The position numbers were made by a program, and so were the translations under genes. Shown piece after piece: positions 28,136-36,990 of a stretch of 64,000 nt of DNA (the first letter of the stretch is position 1; each line of letters starts with the position of its first letter). The notes beneath the pieces were generated by a model, which did not search any database, was not told the origin of the DNA, and worked only from the letters and a program-made list of their open reading frames with translations. This stretch comes from Enterobacter oligotrophicus (GTDB lineage: Bacteria > Pseudomonadota > Gammaproteobacteria > Enterobacterales > Enterobacteriaceae): positions 2,790,001-2,854,000 of the forward strand of contig NZ_AP019007.1 in the NCBI RefSeq assembly GCF_009176645.1, written 5' to 3'.

Positions 28136-29447
28136 CGCCGATTTCGAGCAAGTCCTCCGCTCCCTGGAAAACATTAACCTGGCGCGTGTGGCGGGCAGGC
28201 TGGTACGCGTCGCCGGGATCTTGCTCGAATGCGTGGGTTGCCGTCTTGCCGTGGGCCAGCTTTGCCAGGTCGAAGGCGCGGAGGGGGAGTTGATTGACGC
28301 GCAGGTCGTGGGATTTGATCGCGATGTCACGTTCCTCATGCCTTTTAAACAGCCCGCAGGGTTGATTGCAGGGGCGCGCGTCTACCCGATGGATAAACAA
28401 CACGGGGTTTTGATTGGCGATCAGTGGCTGGGGCGCGTGGTTAACGGCTTAGGTGAGCCGATAGATGATCAGGGCAAGTTGACCGGAGACACGGTGCTGC
28501 CACAGCAGTTGCCGCAGGTGCATCCTCTGAAGCGCCAGCCGGTAGACGCTCCGCTTGACGTCGGTGTACGGGCGATCAATGGCCTGCTGACTATCGGCAA
28601 AGGACAGCGTGTGGGGCTGATGGCGGGCAGTGGCGTGGGGAAAAGCGTGCTGCTTGGGATGATCACTCGCTACACCCAGGCGGAAGTGGTGGTGGTAGGG
28701 CTCATTGGCGAGCGTGGCCGTGAAGTAAAAGAGTTTATTGAGCATTCGCTGGGTGAAGCCGGACGCCGTAAGTCGGTGATCGTGGCAGCACCGGCGGATG
28801 AATCGCCGCTGATGCGTATTAAAGCCACTGAGCTGTGCCACACCATTGCCAGCTACTACCGTGACAAAGGTAAAGATGTCCTGCTGCTGGTGGACTCCCT
28901 CACGCGATATGCCATGGCGCAGCGTGAAATCGCGCTCTCTCTGGGCGAACCGCCAGCCACCAAAGGTTATCCGCCTTCGGCGTTTGGCTTAATCCCCCGG
29001 CTGGTTGAAAGTGCGGGCAACAGCGAGAGTCATGGCTCCATGACCGCGATTTATACCGTGCTGGCAGAAGGCGATGATCAGCAAGACCCGATTGTGGACT
29101 GCGCTCGCGCCGTGCTGGACGGGCACATTGTGCTGTCGCGCCAGCTGGCGGAAGCCGGACATTATCCGGCGATCGATATCGCGCAATCTATCAGTCGTTG
29201 TATGAGCCAGGTGACGCAGCGGGAACACCAGCTTTCCGCCCGAACCCTGAAGCAGCTTTATGCTGAATATCAGAGCATCAAGCCGCTGATCCCCCTCGGC
29301 GGCTATGTGGCGGGTGCCGACCCAATGGCTGACAAGGCGGTAAACCTCTCGCCAGCGATTACCCGATTTCTGCAGCAGGAAGTGCAAAACGCCGCGCCGC
29401 TCGACAAGACCATTGCCGATCTGAACGTACTGGCGCAGGCAGGATAA
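28128..29447 (+). CDS. fliI: Flagellum-specific export ATPase FliI (LfiI)
   Basis: FliI is the hexameric ATPase that helps unload chaperone-substrate complexes at the export gate; it is related to the F1 beta subunit. The 439-residue protein carries Walker A GSGVGKS near residues 167-173, the Walker B segment DVLLLVDSLTRYAMAQRE near 249-266, and the specificity-loop PPATKGYPPS. Length matches the family (about 440-457). It overlaps fliH and is followed six bases later by fliJ. Confidence 0.96.
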   Translation: MSDADFEQVLRSLENINLARVAGRLVRVAGILLECVGCRLAVGQLCQVEGAEGELIDAQVVGFDRDVTFLMPFKQPAGLIAGARVYPMDKQHGVLIGDQWLGRVVNGLGEPIDDQGKLTGDTVLPQQLPQVHPLKRQPVDAPLDVGVRAINGLLTIGKGQRVGLMAGSGVGKSVLLGMITRYTQAEVVVVGLIGERGREVKEFIEHSLGEAGRRKSVIVAAPADESPLMRIKATELCHTIASYYRDKGKDVLLLVDSLTRYAMAQREIALSLGEPPATKGYPPSAFGLIPRLVESAGNSESHGSMTAIYTVLAEGDDQQDPIVDCARAVLDGHIVLSRQLAEAGHYPAIDIAQSISRCMSQVTQREHQLSARTLKQLYAEYQSIKPLIPLGGYVAGADPMADKAVNLSPAITRFLQQEVQNAAPLDKTIADLNVLAQAG

Positions 29448-29453
29448 TTCACG

Positions 29454-29897
29454 ATGAAGAAGATCATTCATACCCTTGAGCAACTCCACCAGATGCGTAA
29501 CCGCGCGGTGCAGGATCTCAGCGTTAAACTGGCCTCCCAGCAGCAGCTGTGCCAGCGGCTGGAAAAGAACATACACGCGCTGTCGAACCTGGTCACCAGC
29601 ACCGTTCAGGAGATACAGGGGAGTGCGGTAATGCTCAGCAATCAGTCGGTCTATAAGCGCCATATTCAACGCGTCATTGACTGGCAAAAGCAGGAGCAGG
29701 CGCTGGCAAGCGTGGAGGCGCAAAAGCTGCAGGGAAATCTGCTGGCGGAATCGCGCAAAGAAAAAAGTCTGGAGCAGGTGCTGGCATCCCGACGTGATGC
29801 GCTCCGCCTGGCGCAGGAGCGCCGCGATCAGAAAATCACGGATGCCATGTCGGCACAGTGTTGGTTACGACAACAACAGGCACAACGGCAGCGATAA
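29454..29897 (+). CDS. fliJ: Flagellar export chaperone-escort FliJ (LfiJ)
   Basis: FliJ is the small coiled-coil stalk of the export ATPase. The 147-residue protein is almost wholly helical, rich in Gln, Lys and Leu with heptad spacing, as FliJ should be. Its identity rests on position after fliI and on this composition, as the family is poorly conserved. A one-base gap leads into the glycosyltransferase gene, so the cargo genes are probably transcribed with the fli operon. Confidence 0.9.
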   Translation: MKKIIHTLEQLHQMRNRAVQDLSVKLASQQQLCQRLEKNIHALSNLVTSTVQEIQGSAVMLSNQSVYKRHIQRVIDWQKQEQALASVEAQKLQGNLLAESRKEKSLEQVLASRRDALRLAQERRDQKITDAMSAQCWLRQQQAQRQR

Positions 29898-29898
29898 G

Positions 29899-31275
29899 AT
29901 GACCAAAAACCTGATGCAGGCCCTGCTGAAACGCCAGCAGCAAAAAATAAAACGCGATACACCTTTTGTCAGCGTGGTCTGTCCGACCTGGAACCGCCGC
30001 GCTTTTTTGCCCTACCTGCTCTATATCTTCCAGTACCAGGATTACCCTGCAGAAAAGCGCGAGCTCATCATTCTGGATGACTCTGAGCACAGCAATGAAG
30101 ACCTGATTAACATGATGGTTGATCCGGCGGCGTGTACGGTGCGCTATGTTCACAGCCCGGAGCGGCTTGATTTGGGCAAAAAGCGCAATCTGCTCAATGA
30201 GATGGCGAAAGGCGAATACATCATCTGTTTCGATGATGATGACTACTATCCGCCGAATAAAATCAGCATGCAGGTGGCGGCCATGCAGGATAACAACGCC
30301 TTGTTTTCCGGCAGCGATACCATTTATATCTGGTATAGCCACCTCGATAAAATTTACCGCACGCATGCATTTGGTGAGCGCCATGCGCTTAACGGCACCT
30401 TTGGCTATCACCGCAATCTCCTGAAAAATCATCGCTATGAAGATACCGCGAGGCTGGCGGAAGAGCAGGCGTTTCTGAACAACTACACTACGCCAGTCCA
30501 GCAGATCGATCCGCGTCAGGCGATCCTCTGCATCTCCCACAGCGCTAACACATACGATAAAGATTTCGTCCTCGGCACCTCAACGCCCGTGGACTTAACG
30601 CTGGAAGATTTCGTTACTGACCGGAACTTGCTGAGCCACTACCGGCGCTTAAGCCAGGCTCCGCTAAGTGCCTCTGTTGAGTGGCAGGCGTTTGACAAGG
30701 TGGCGGTGCTTTACGATCCGCAGCATTCCGATGTGCTTGCAAGCCAGATGCAGGCGCTGGTGGCGCTGGGGCTGAAGGGCGATCAACTGGTGCCGTTTGC
30801 CAACAACCCGCTTCACAACGAGCTTGAAAGGCACTGCCAGGTGCTGGAACAGGCGCAGCGTGAACAGTGGGGCAGCGTGCTTCTCCTTGATACGTCAGTG
30901 AAGTTTGTGCGCAAGGAGATGTCCCTGAAAACCGTCAACCAGCTGCTGACACGGTTGCCGCATATCGACTGGCAGGTCGTGTTGCTGGGCGCACGCTACA
31001 ACCGTATTTCACCCCTCAAGGCGCTTCCCGGCGTGGCACGCGTGCTGGACGGCGGTTGTGGTTGCGCTTATGCCGTGAATGGCGCGTATATCCCGACGCT
31101 GCTTGAGCACTACCGGCAGGCACAAAGCCTTGATGACTGCTGGCCAGAACAGATGCAGTCGCACTGCTGGCTTGGCTTCCAGCCGAGCTTCGCTTTTTTA
31201 CCCGAAGGTAAAGACCCGATGAGCGGCGAGGTTATCGACTGCACACACTGGTTTTTCCGTAAAAATTTTCAATGA
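29899..31275 (+). CDS. Two-domain glycosyltransferase: GT2 N-terminus, GT25-like C-terminus
   Basis: The 458-residue protein begins with a GT-A fold of family GT2: FVSVVCPTWNRRAFLPYLLY near residues 22-41, ELIILDDSE, and the metal-binding IICFDDDDYYPP near 108-119. The C-terminal 190 residues (from about 270) read like a GT25/LPS-type domain: KVAVLYDP, SVLLLDTS, WQVVLLGARYN, AYAVNGAYIPTLLEHY. I chose the ATG at 29899, one base after fliJ; a longer frame only overlaps fliJ. Lying between fliJ and the FliB-like gene, it probably modifies lateral flagellin. Sugar donor and acceptor cannot be told. Confidence 0.85.
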   Translation: MTKNLMQALLKRQQQKIKRDTPFVSVVCPTWNRRAFLPYLLYIFQYQDYPAEKRELIILDDSEHSNEDLINMMVDPAACTVRYVHSPERLDLGKKRNLLNEMAKGEYIICFDDDDYYPPNKISMQVAAMQDNNALFSGSDTIYIWYSHLDKIYRTHAFGERHALNGTFGYHRNLLKNHRYEDTARLAEEQAFLNNYTTPVQQIDPRQAILCISHSANTYDKDFVLGTSTPVDLTLEDFVTDRNLLSHYRRLSQAPLSASVEWQAFDKVAVLYDPQHSDVLASQMQALVALGLKGDQLVPFANNPLHNELERHCQVLEQAQREQWGSVLLLDTSVKFVRKEMSLKTVNQLLTRLPHIDWQVVLLGARYNRISPLKALPGVARVLDGGCGCAYAVNGAYIPTLLEHYRQAQSLDDCWPEQMQSHCWLGFQPSFAFLPEGKDPMSGEVIDCTHWFFRKNFQ

Positions 31276-32249
31276 CAAACGCCGCCATTGCAGCGGCTGG
31301 AGCAGCATGTATGGACTTGATTGAACACTACCAGCCTGAATACGTGATCCGGTTTAACGCGCGTAACGCGTCCTGCGATTGCCCCACCTGCCAGGTGGCG
31401 TCAGGCGACTGGCCTAAAACGCGCCTGACCGTTGGCAACCAGCAGCGTGACAGTCTTAACGCGGCCTGTGAAAGCGCGGCGCGTGAAATTCTTCTCAATC
31501 CGGAGGCGTTTCTGCTCCATACCGATGAAGCCGAATCAGATGGCGTTCGGGACGATAATGCCTGGGATGAGACACTTAACCAGCAATGTATCAATATCGC
31601 CGTTCATCCCGCGTTGACGCTGGAAAGTAGCCTGTATGCGATTGGCGTGTTGCTCAGCAAGGCGCAGCGTTATCTGGAAGAGAACCAGCGTGATCCGCAG
31701 CGTCTGGCGGTAATGGGTGATGAACTCGCGCAGCTGGCGCAGAGTGGCATTCTTAATGAGCAACTTTCTCTGCTGCCGCCGATTGAGATCAATCGTGTTG
31801 AAGCGCTCGGTGAGATGGGGGCGATGCGTCTTAATGTGAATGTCTCCGGTATGCAGAAGATGATGCTGATGTTTAAGCTCAGTGAGCTGGCCGTGATGCA
31901 ACCTGCACGTTTACAGGACCGCTTGCGCGAGCTGGAGATGAAGGTGATTCCATTGCTGTCGGAGCAACCCTTTATCGCGCGTAACGTGCTGCTGTACCGG
32001 TTGTACAGCGAGCATTTTCCATGCCGCAATGCCAGCAACTATGGTGTGGCGTTGAAGTCTTTAACACGTCAGTTTTTCCAGCTGAAGATGCTGTGCAGCC
32101 TGTGGCTTGAAGATAACGAAACGCTAACTGTGGATGATTTTATTGCGCTGTTTAGCGCGTGGTACGACTGGAAGACACAGCAGCCGCAGGAAGATGACGG
32201 GAACAACCATGCGGATTACACGCTGCTATGTGGGCTGTCTATAATCTGA
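31272..32249 (+). CDS. FliB-like flagellin lysine-N-methylase homologue, divergent cysteine cluster
   Basis: FliB methylates surface lysines of flagellin in Salmonella. This 325-residue protein resembles FliB in the LNAACESAAREILLNPEAF segment (about residues 60-78) and in the C-terminal helical region (NVLLYRLYSEHFPCRNASNY ... MLCSLWL ... TVDDFIALFSAWYD). It is shorter than Salmonella FliB (about 400). The N-terminal cysteine-rich motif is reduced to Cys35, Cys37 and Cys40 (CDCPTC) plus scattered cysteines, so an iron-sulfur or catalytic cluster may be altered. The ATG overlaps the stop of the glycosyltransferase. Function in this form is uncertain. Confidence 0.7.
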   Translation: MTNAAIAAAGAACMDLIEHYQPEYVIRFNARNASCDCPTCQVASGDWPKTRLTVGNQQRDSLNAACESAAREILLNPEAFLLHTDEAESDGVRDDNAWDETLNQQCINIAVHPALTLESSLYAIGVLLSKAQRYLEENQRDPQRLAVMGDELAQLAQSGILNEQLSLLPPIEINRVEALGEMGAMRLNVNVSGMQKMMLMFKLSELAVMQPARLQDRLRELEMKVIPLLSEQPFIARNVLLYRLYSEHFPCRNASNYGVALKSLTRQFFQLKMLCSLWLEDNETLTVDDFIALFSAWYDWKTQQPQEDDGNNHADYTLLCGLSII

Positions 32250-32256
32250 TCTTATT

Positions 32257-32294
32257 GATAAGCTGCCAGCACCGTTCAGGGCCGGCAGCTTATC
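32257..32294. terminator. Hairpin between convergent cargo genes
   Basis: GATAAGCTGCC and GGCAGCTTATC make a perfect 11-bp stem with a 16-base loop. It sits between the convergent FliB-like and GT4-GT2 genes. No T-tract follows at once, so a role as terminator or mRNA-end stabiliser is an inference. Confidence 0.6.
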
Positions 32295-32308
32295 GTCAAT
32301 GACAAAGG

Positions 32309-34597
32309 CTATACAGAGAGCCGCTGTACTCCGGCAGGAAGCACAGTATTATTTAGCAGCGCATTCTTCACATCGCTTATGAGATGAGGCGTGTTTTGAA
32401 CATCCTGGTCGAGTGAAAAGAACCGGCAATGCTTGCCAGGGTGCGTATTGCACGCATATTCCCTTAATACAGTGTTTTCTAATGTCCCGGAAATTAACAC
32501 CGGCAGGCCGGAAAACGGTAACGGTTTATTAGAAACAATAACTACATGGAATTTCCTGTCATCCTGGCTTCCAAGTAATTGCAGGAATACGGGCAGTTGC
32601 TCCAGAGGCAACGAGATGGCATCCAGAACGATAATGGTATTATCAAGCCCTGTCTCCTCCAGCAGCATGGACTTGCGATGAGTAATGAATTCATCAATTT
32701 CCTGACGGGTTTTGCCAGGGAACAGTTCTTCTTTTCTGTAACGCTGAATAATTGCGTTAAAAATTAAGTATTCATAAAGCGTATCTACAGGCTTACCTAA
32801 TCCTGTCAGATTATTTTCATGGAGGCGATAAGCAATATTGCATCGTTCCGTAAACGCAATCTTTGCCACACCTGCCGCTCTCGACCAGAATTCATAATCA
32901 TGTGCGCGTAAAAACGTCGTATTGTAATTCCCGACTGCTTTATAGAGGGTGCGGCGTACACAACAGCCCGGATTAGAAATAAAATTCCCTTGCGGTAGAT
33001 AGTTTAACCATTTTTTGGGTGGGTGATTATAGAGCGAGAAATACTGGTTGTTTTTTCCCAATATTTCCATTCCACACGATAAGACATCCGCCTGAGGCCA
33101 GCGTTGCAAAAGCGTTCGATAATGGCTCAGCGCATTGCTGTGCAACAGATCGTCACTGTCTAACCAAACAATATATTCACCACGAGCGTGCTCTATGCCG
33201 TAGTTACGGGTGTCTGGTGCGTTGGTGTGCTGCTTGCGAATAATTTTTAAACGGGGATCGTCAATATGCGCAATGGTTTGCAAACTCCGGTCAGTTGAAC
33301 CGTCATCAACGACGATAACTTCAAAATGATGATCCCGTTGGTTCAGTGCTGATGCAACGGCCGGGAGAAGGTATTTTTCCCGGTTGTAGCAAGTAATGAT
33401 GACAGAAAAGAGAAATGATGCCTGTGTATTCGTTTCCCATATCTGCTGATACCGTTCTGGTTCTGCACGTTTTTGTAAAAGTTCTGATGCTTCAATCGCA
33501 TAAAGAGTCGGATCTGGATTGCCGGCTATGATTTTTTTTACCGCATCGTCAGGGTTAATAAAAAGATATTCTGCTGGCAAGTATTCACTAACACCCCCCG
33601 GCGCGTGGAAAACAACGGGTTTCAAACCTGCCAGCATGCCTTCGAAGATCCCCATCGGATGGGCTTCGTTGTAACTCACTGACAGTAAAAATGATTTATC
33701 TGAATACCATTTCGCCATCTCAGATGAAGCGATTGTGCCACAGATCATGACATTATCATTTAAACCATAGAGTGAAACCAGTTCTTTAAACGAGTCATAA
33801 AGGCATGTGTCTTCAATGCGTCCGGCAATAAATAATTTAAATCGGGGTTCATGTTTAACCAGCATTTGTAATACCGGAAGAAGCATTATGAGGTTTTTCT
33901 GAGGGGCAAATCGTGCAACGCAGGCGATATGGTAAGGATGTCGATGAGAAGTGGAGGTTATAACGGGTTGATGTTCCGTGAGATTGGCGATTACGGAAAT
34001 TTTAAGTTCAGACGGAAGTTTATCACCCATTGATGTTACGAAACGGTTTTTCATCGCCTCACTGACGAAAATAACCTCATCGACTTTTTGCCAGTCCGCC
34101 TGCATATATGACTGATTGTACAATTCATAACGATGCATCCGGCAGACTATTTTGCAATATTTCGGCAATTTACTGGCCGGAATAATTGCACCATCTCCCC
34201 ATTCAAACCACGCGACATCGCAATGGCGAAGCGCATTTAGCAGTGTCTGCTGGTTCAGTCCTTCACTGCTGAGCGTTGTCACGTAATGGCCTTGTTCACG
34301 CATAAGACGCATCACAGGCTGCACAAAATGGAAGTTATCCTGTGTCGCGGTAACAAGAATTCTCTGTTTATTTTTTAAAAGCGGTGAGAAATGATAGTGA
34401 TCCTGCTCCGGCTGCCCGGTGCAAAAATAATTTTCATGGCTGAAGTACAACGCCAGTTCATGGAATCTGTCCGGGTCCGCCCCTTTAAGCATGACCGATG
34501 ACCCATTTTCTGTGGCACCCTTAAATAAAACCATTAATTGTTCGAGTGGTAAATCGGCGGGTATACTCGTTTGATGAAGGCGGTTTTTTTCGTTCAC
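32309..34597 (-). CDS. Bifunctional glycosyltransferase: GT4 N-terminus, GT2 C-terminus
   Basis: The 762-residue protein joins two glycosyltransferase folds. Residues about 90-375 form a GT-B/GT4 unit, with CVARFAPQKN and the EX7E motif in NEAHPMGIFEGMLAGLKPV. Residues about 395-640 form a GT2 unit, with FSVIITCYNREKYLLPAV, VIVVDDGSTD and the metal site WLDSDDLL. No membrane helix is visible. It overlaps the methyltransferase by four bases and ends the flgA-flgM-flgN operon on the minus strand. It is likely to add a multi-sugar or two-step glycan to the lateral filament. The DNA is more AT-rich than the flanking flagellar genes. Confidence 0.85.
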   Translation of the reverse strand: MNEKNRLHQTSIPADLPLEQLMVLFKGATENGSSVMLKGADPDRFHELALYFSHENYFCTGQPEQDHYHFSPLLKNKQRILVTATQDNFHFVQPVMRLMREQGHYVTTLSSEGLNQQTLLNALRHCDVAWFEWGDGAIIPASKLPKYCKIVCRMHRYELYNQSYMQADWQKVDEVIFVSEAMKNRFVTSMGDKLPSELKISVIANLTEHQPVITSTSHRHPYHIACVARFAPQKNLIMLLPVLQMLVKHEPRFKLFIAGRIEDTCLYDSFKELVSLYGLNDNVMICGTIASSEMAKWYSDKSFLLSVSYNEAHPMGIFEGMLAGLKPVVFHAPGGVSEYLPAEYLFINPDDAVKKIIAGNPDPTLYAIEASELLQKRAEPERYQQIWETNTQASFLFSVIITCYNREKYLLPAVASALNQRDHHFEVIVVDDGSTDRSLQTIAHIDDPRLKIIRKQHTNAPDTRNYGIEHARGEYIVWLDSDDLLHSNALSHYRTLLQRWPQADVLSCGMEILGKNNQYFSLYNHPPKKWLNYLPQGNFISNPGCCVRRTLYKAVGNYNTTFLRAHDYEFWSRAAGVAKIAFTERCNIAYRLHENNLTGLGKPVDTLYEYLIFNAIIQRYRKEELFPGKTRQEIDEFITHRKSMLLEETGLDNTIIVLDAISLPLEQLPVFLQLLGSQDDRKFHVVIVSNKPLPFSGLPVLISGTLENTVLREYACNTHPGKHCRFFSLDQDVQNTPHLISDVKNALLNNTVLPAGVQRLSV

Positions 34598-35256
34598 TGG
34601 ATTTTCCTGATCGCAAAACTTTGGTTTTCTGTCACATCAGCAGTGATAAAAATAAGCTCCCAGTCAAAGGCAACGCAGAATTGATGGACCGCTTCAATAA
34701 CACCATAACGATACCATTTAACAAAATTACCCATAGTGTAATCATGGCCGGAGATGATGCCGCCAGGTTTTACTTTTTCGGCGTATGCACACAATTCACG
34801 GATTGTGGTCTCATATGAGTGGTCGGTATCAATATATACCCAGTCAAGTGAGCGATCGGCGAACTGGCTGGCTGTTTCGACGGAGAGCCCACGTTTGATT
34901 TCTATAACGTTTTCTTCTAACTCTTTCGAGAAGCGAGCCGTTACGCTTTCGAAAAGCCCGTCGTGGTAGCGTTCTGTGTGCCAGGCATCTACCAGGAAAA
35001 GTTTTTCCGGGGAGCAGATATTGAGGATCTTTTCACTAAAGTCGCCTTTATCAACGCCAATTTCCGCAACAACGCCGTTTTTAGGCAGTAATGATAATAA
35101 CTCGTCTCTGTCTAATAATAGCTGGCAATGTTCCATGTTATGCCGTTTCAGCTTAACTTTAGGCAGCATATCTTCATAGTGCGCCTTTTGTTTATGCGCG
35201 TTTGCCATATACTGGGAAATGATAGTGTTGATGATATTTTCGTTTTCGGATGACAT
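34594..35256 (-). CDS. Class I SAM-dependent methyltransferase
   Basis: The 220-residue protein has the Rossmann methyltransferase pattern: motif I AEIGVDKGDFSEKIL near residues 63-77, the acidic strand end FLVDAW, and the later VYIDTDHSYETTIREL and KPGGIISGHDY (about 135-175). This is the Methyltransf_24-like type often paired with glycosyltransferases. It lies between flgN and the GT4-GT2 gene, overlapping the latter. It may methylate the sugar placed on flagellin, or cap it. Substrate is not shown by sequence. Confidence 0.83.
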   Translation of the reverse strand: MSSENENIINTIISQYMANAHKQKAHYEDMLPKVKLKRHNMEHCQLLLDRDELLSLLPKNGVVAEIGVDKGDFSEKILNICSPEKLFLVDAWHTERYHDGLFESVTARFSKELEENVIEIKRGLSVETASQFADRSLDWVYIDTDHSYETTIRELCAYAEKVKPGGIISGHDYTMGNFVKWYRYGVIEAVHQFCVAFDWELIFITADVTENQSFAIRKIQ

Positions 35257-35274
35257 TGTTTATTTCTATGAAAG

Positions 35275-35712
35275 TTAAAGCTGCTCATAAAGCCAGTTTT
35301 CCGGCTCACTAATATTTAACAGATTTTGCAGGATCTCCTGCTGCATCGACAGCACCGTAATATTATTGTCATTGAGCGATTTACACTCAGCGGCAATCTG
35401 TTCAAGTGAATTCCAGAGCGTATTGAACTGGCTTTGATGCTGAGCAGGAAGGCGGGAGAAAAGCGTGCGCAGGCCGGGTGTGCCGACAGGAATACCCAGT
35501 TGGGTGAGTAACTGGTAGCGCTGTTTACTGTTATGCGACAGTTGCTCATACAGGGAGATCAACTGCGGATTCAACTGATCCAGTTTTGCTGCATCGCGTG
35601 CGATAAGCCACTGGCGCTGATCGGCAAGCAGGGTTTTCAGCTGGCTGTATGTTTCACGATCTTCAACCATGCCCTGGACCAGCATTTTTACGCACTGTGC
35701 GGCGTTACTCAT
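35275..35712 (-). CDS. flgN: Flagellar hook-filament chaperone FlgN (LfgN)
   Basis: FlgN is the export chaperone for hook-associated proteins FlgK and FlgL. The 145-residue protein is helical, with the family pattern of a leucine-rich first helix (QCVKMLVQGMVEDRETYSQL) and a C-terminal helix binding region. Position two bases after flgM supports the call, as FlgN sequences are weakly conserved. It is followed by the methyltransferase gene. Confidence 0.88.
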   Translation of the reverse strand: MSNAAQCVKMLVQGMVEDRETYSQLKTLLADQRQWLIARDAAKLDQLNPQLISLYEQLSHNSKQRYQLLTQLGIPVGTPGLRTLFSRLPAQHQSQFNTLWNSLEQIAAECKSLNDNNITVLSMQQEILQNLLNISEPENWLYEQL

Positions 35713-35714
35713 TG

Positions 35715-35987
35715 TTACCTCTGATAATATTTCTCGATTGCGCTGGTCAGCGAGTCGATATCCACGCTAATTTTCCCGTTCGCAATCGCGTCTTTCATGC
35801 TCGCAACGCGCGCCATATCAACTTCCGGCAGAGCGGCCAGCTGGCTTTGCGCATCGCCAAGTACAGGATCGATGGCAGCGGCTCGTGACGTTTTCATCTC
35901 ATCAGCGCTCGTCGTGCGAGTCGGGGCCGTGGAACTGGCCTGATTGACTGCGCTGGTCATTGCGTACTGGGTTGATGTCACTTTCAT
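35715..35987 (-). CDS. flgM: Anti-sigma-28 factor FlgM (LfgM)
   Basis: FlgM holds sigma-28 inactive until hook completion, when it is exported. The 90-residue protein has a disordered Ser/Thr/Ala-rich N-terminus (export signal) and the sigma-binding C-terminal helices: DMARVASMKDAIANGKISV and DSLTSAIEKYYQ. Its partner is LafS at 53500-54201. It starts 130 bases downstream of flgA and is followed two bases later by flgN. Confidence 0.92.
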   Translation of the reverse strand: MKVTSTQYAMTSAVNQASSTAPTRTTSADEMKTSRAAAIDPVLGDAQSQLAALPEVDMARVASMKDAIANGKISVDIDSLTSAIEKYYQR

Positions 35988-36117
35988 CGCATTACTCCAT
36001 CTTCGGATTTTTTATTGATCGTTTTCGTCAGGCCTCATCGCGGAAACGGCCTTTCCCGGTGCCTTATACCCGTAAAGCGGCGCATCACAGGGCAAACTTA
36101 AACCGGGTGAAATATTT

Positions 36118-36903
36118 TTACCGGGGGGCGGTGTAGCCGGTTCTGACCACGCCCATATCAACCACCATCGCAGTGACTTCACGCTCGCTGCTTTCGTTTT
36201 TGACTTTGATCATCTCCCCTTTGCGTCCTTTTTTACTGGCAATGCCCATGGTGCGAGCTTCGACGCCATCCTGATTGGCCACCATCAGTACGCGCTGTCC
36301 CCGTTCCACCATCACCGGTGAATCCAGCTGGCTCATGCTCAGTGGCTGAAGTTCGCGGGTACGGCGCTTCAGGGTTAAGCCGATCACGTCATCCGGGCGA
36401 GTGAGATAGCCGCTGCGCAAGTTACTGATATTAAATTTCCGCCGCGTGAGGTCGGAGGCGGCAATCACGTGGCCGCGTTCCAGGGTCTCTTTCGTCATCA
36501 GCACCTGCAGGTAAATGTCAGGTTTTACCGTGACCGCGACATCCCAGCCATTGCCTGCGTCGCAGCGCACGTCGAACCGCAGGCGACGCAAATCAAGGTG
36601 CTCTCCTCCGGGCATGCTCACGCTCAGCGGTGCAGGGCAGGGGGCGTATTGCGCAATTTCAGAGGGAATAAACAGATTCAGCTTTGCCTGGTAATCCTCC
36701 CAGCCGTTACGCAGTGCTTCCTGGCGAATGGTCTCTGCGGCCTGCTGTTGTACGCGAGCATAGACCTGCTTACGGGCGGTGGAATTCTGCGGCTGTGCGC
36801 TGGCAGGCAGTGCAAAAAGGCACAGTAGCGCTACCGATACAGCGTTGCGGAAAAAGACCTTCCCTTTTACAGAGGGTGATAGTGAAAAACTTATTGAATT
36901 CAT
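36118..36903 (-). CDS. flgA: Flagellar P-ring assembly chaperone FlgA (LfgA)
   Basis: FlgA is the periplasmic chaperone for P-ring assembly. With the start at MNSISFSLS (complement of 36901-36903) the product is 261 residues with a signal peptide ending ALPASAQP. The SAF/C-terminal domain carries LERGHVIAASDLTRRKFN near residues 140-157 and VERGQRVLMVANQDGVEART near 200-219. It is divergent from flgB; an upstream extension of the frame would run into the sigma-54 promoter of flgB. Confidence 0.93.
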   Translation of the reverse strand: MNSISFSLSPSVKGKVFFRNAVSVALLCLFALPASAQPQNSTARKQVYARVQQQAAETIRQEALRNGWEDYQAKLNLFIPSEIAQYAPCPAPLSVSMPGGEHLDLRRLRFDVRCDAGNGWDVAVTVKPDIYLQVLMTKETLERGHVIAASDLTRRKFNISNLRSGYLTRPDDVIGLTLKRRTRELQPLSMSQLDSPVMVERGQRVLMVANQDGVEARTMGIASKKGRKGEMIKVKNESSEREVTAMVVDMGVVRTGYTAPR

Positions 36904-36916
36904 GATGTTAAAAACC

Positions 36917-36932
36917 TGGCACGATAGTTGCT
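36917..36932 (+). promoter_or_regulatory. Sigma-54 (-24/-12) promoter for the flgB-flgL operon
   Basis: TGGCACGATAGTTGCT matches the RpoN consensus TGGCACG-N4-TTGC(A/T) with exact GG-GC spacing. It ends 59 bases before the flgB GTG. LafK is the expected activator. Confidence 0.92.
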
Positions 36933-36990
36933 TTAAAGGCTGAAGCAACACGGACTATCGCAGGTGTCCATCATCAGAAAGGAGTGAGTT

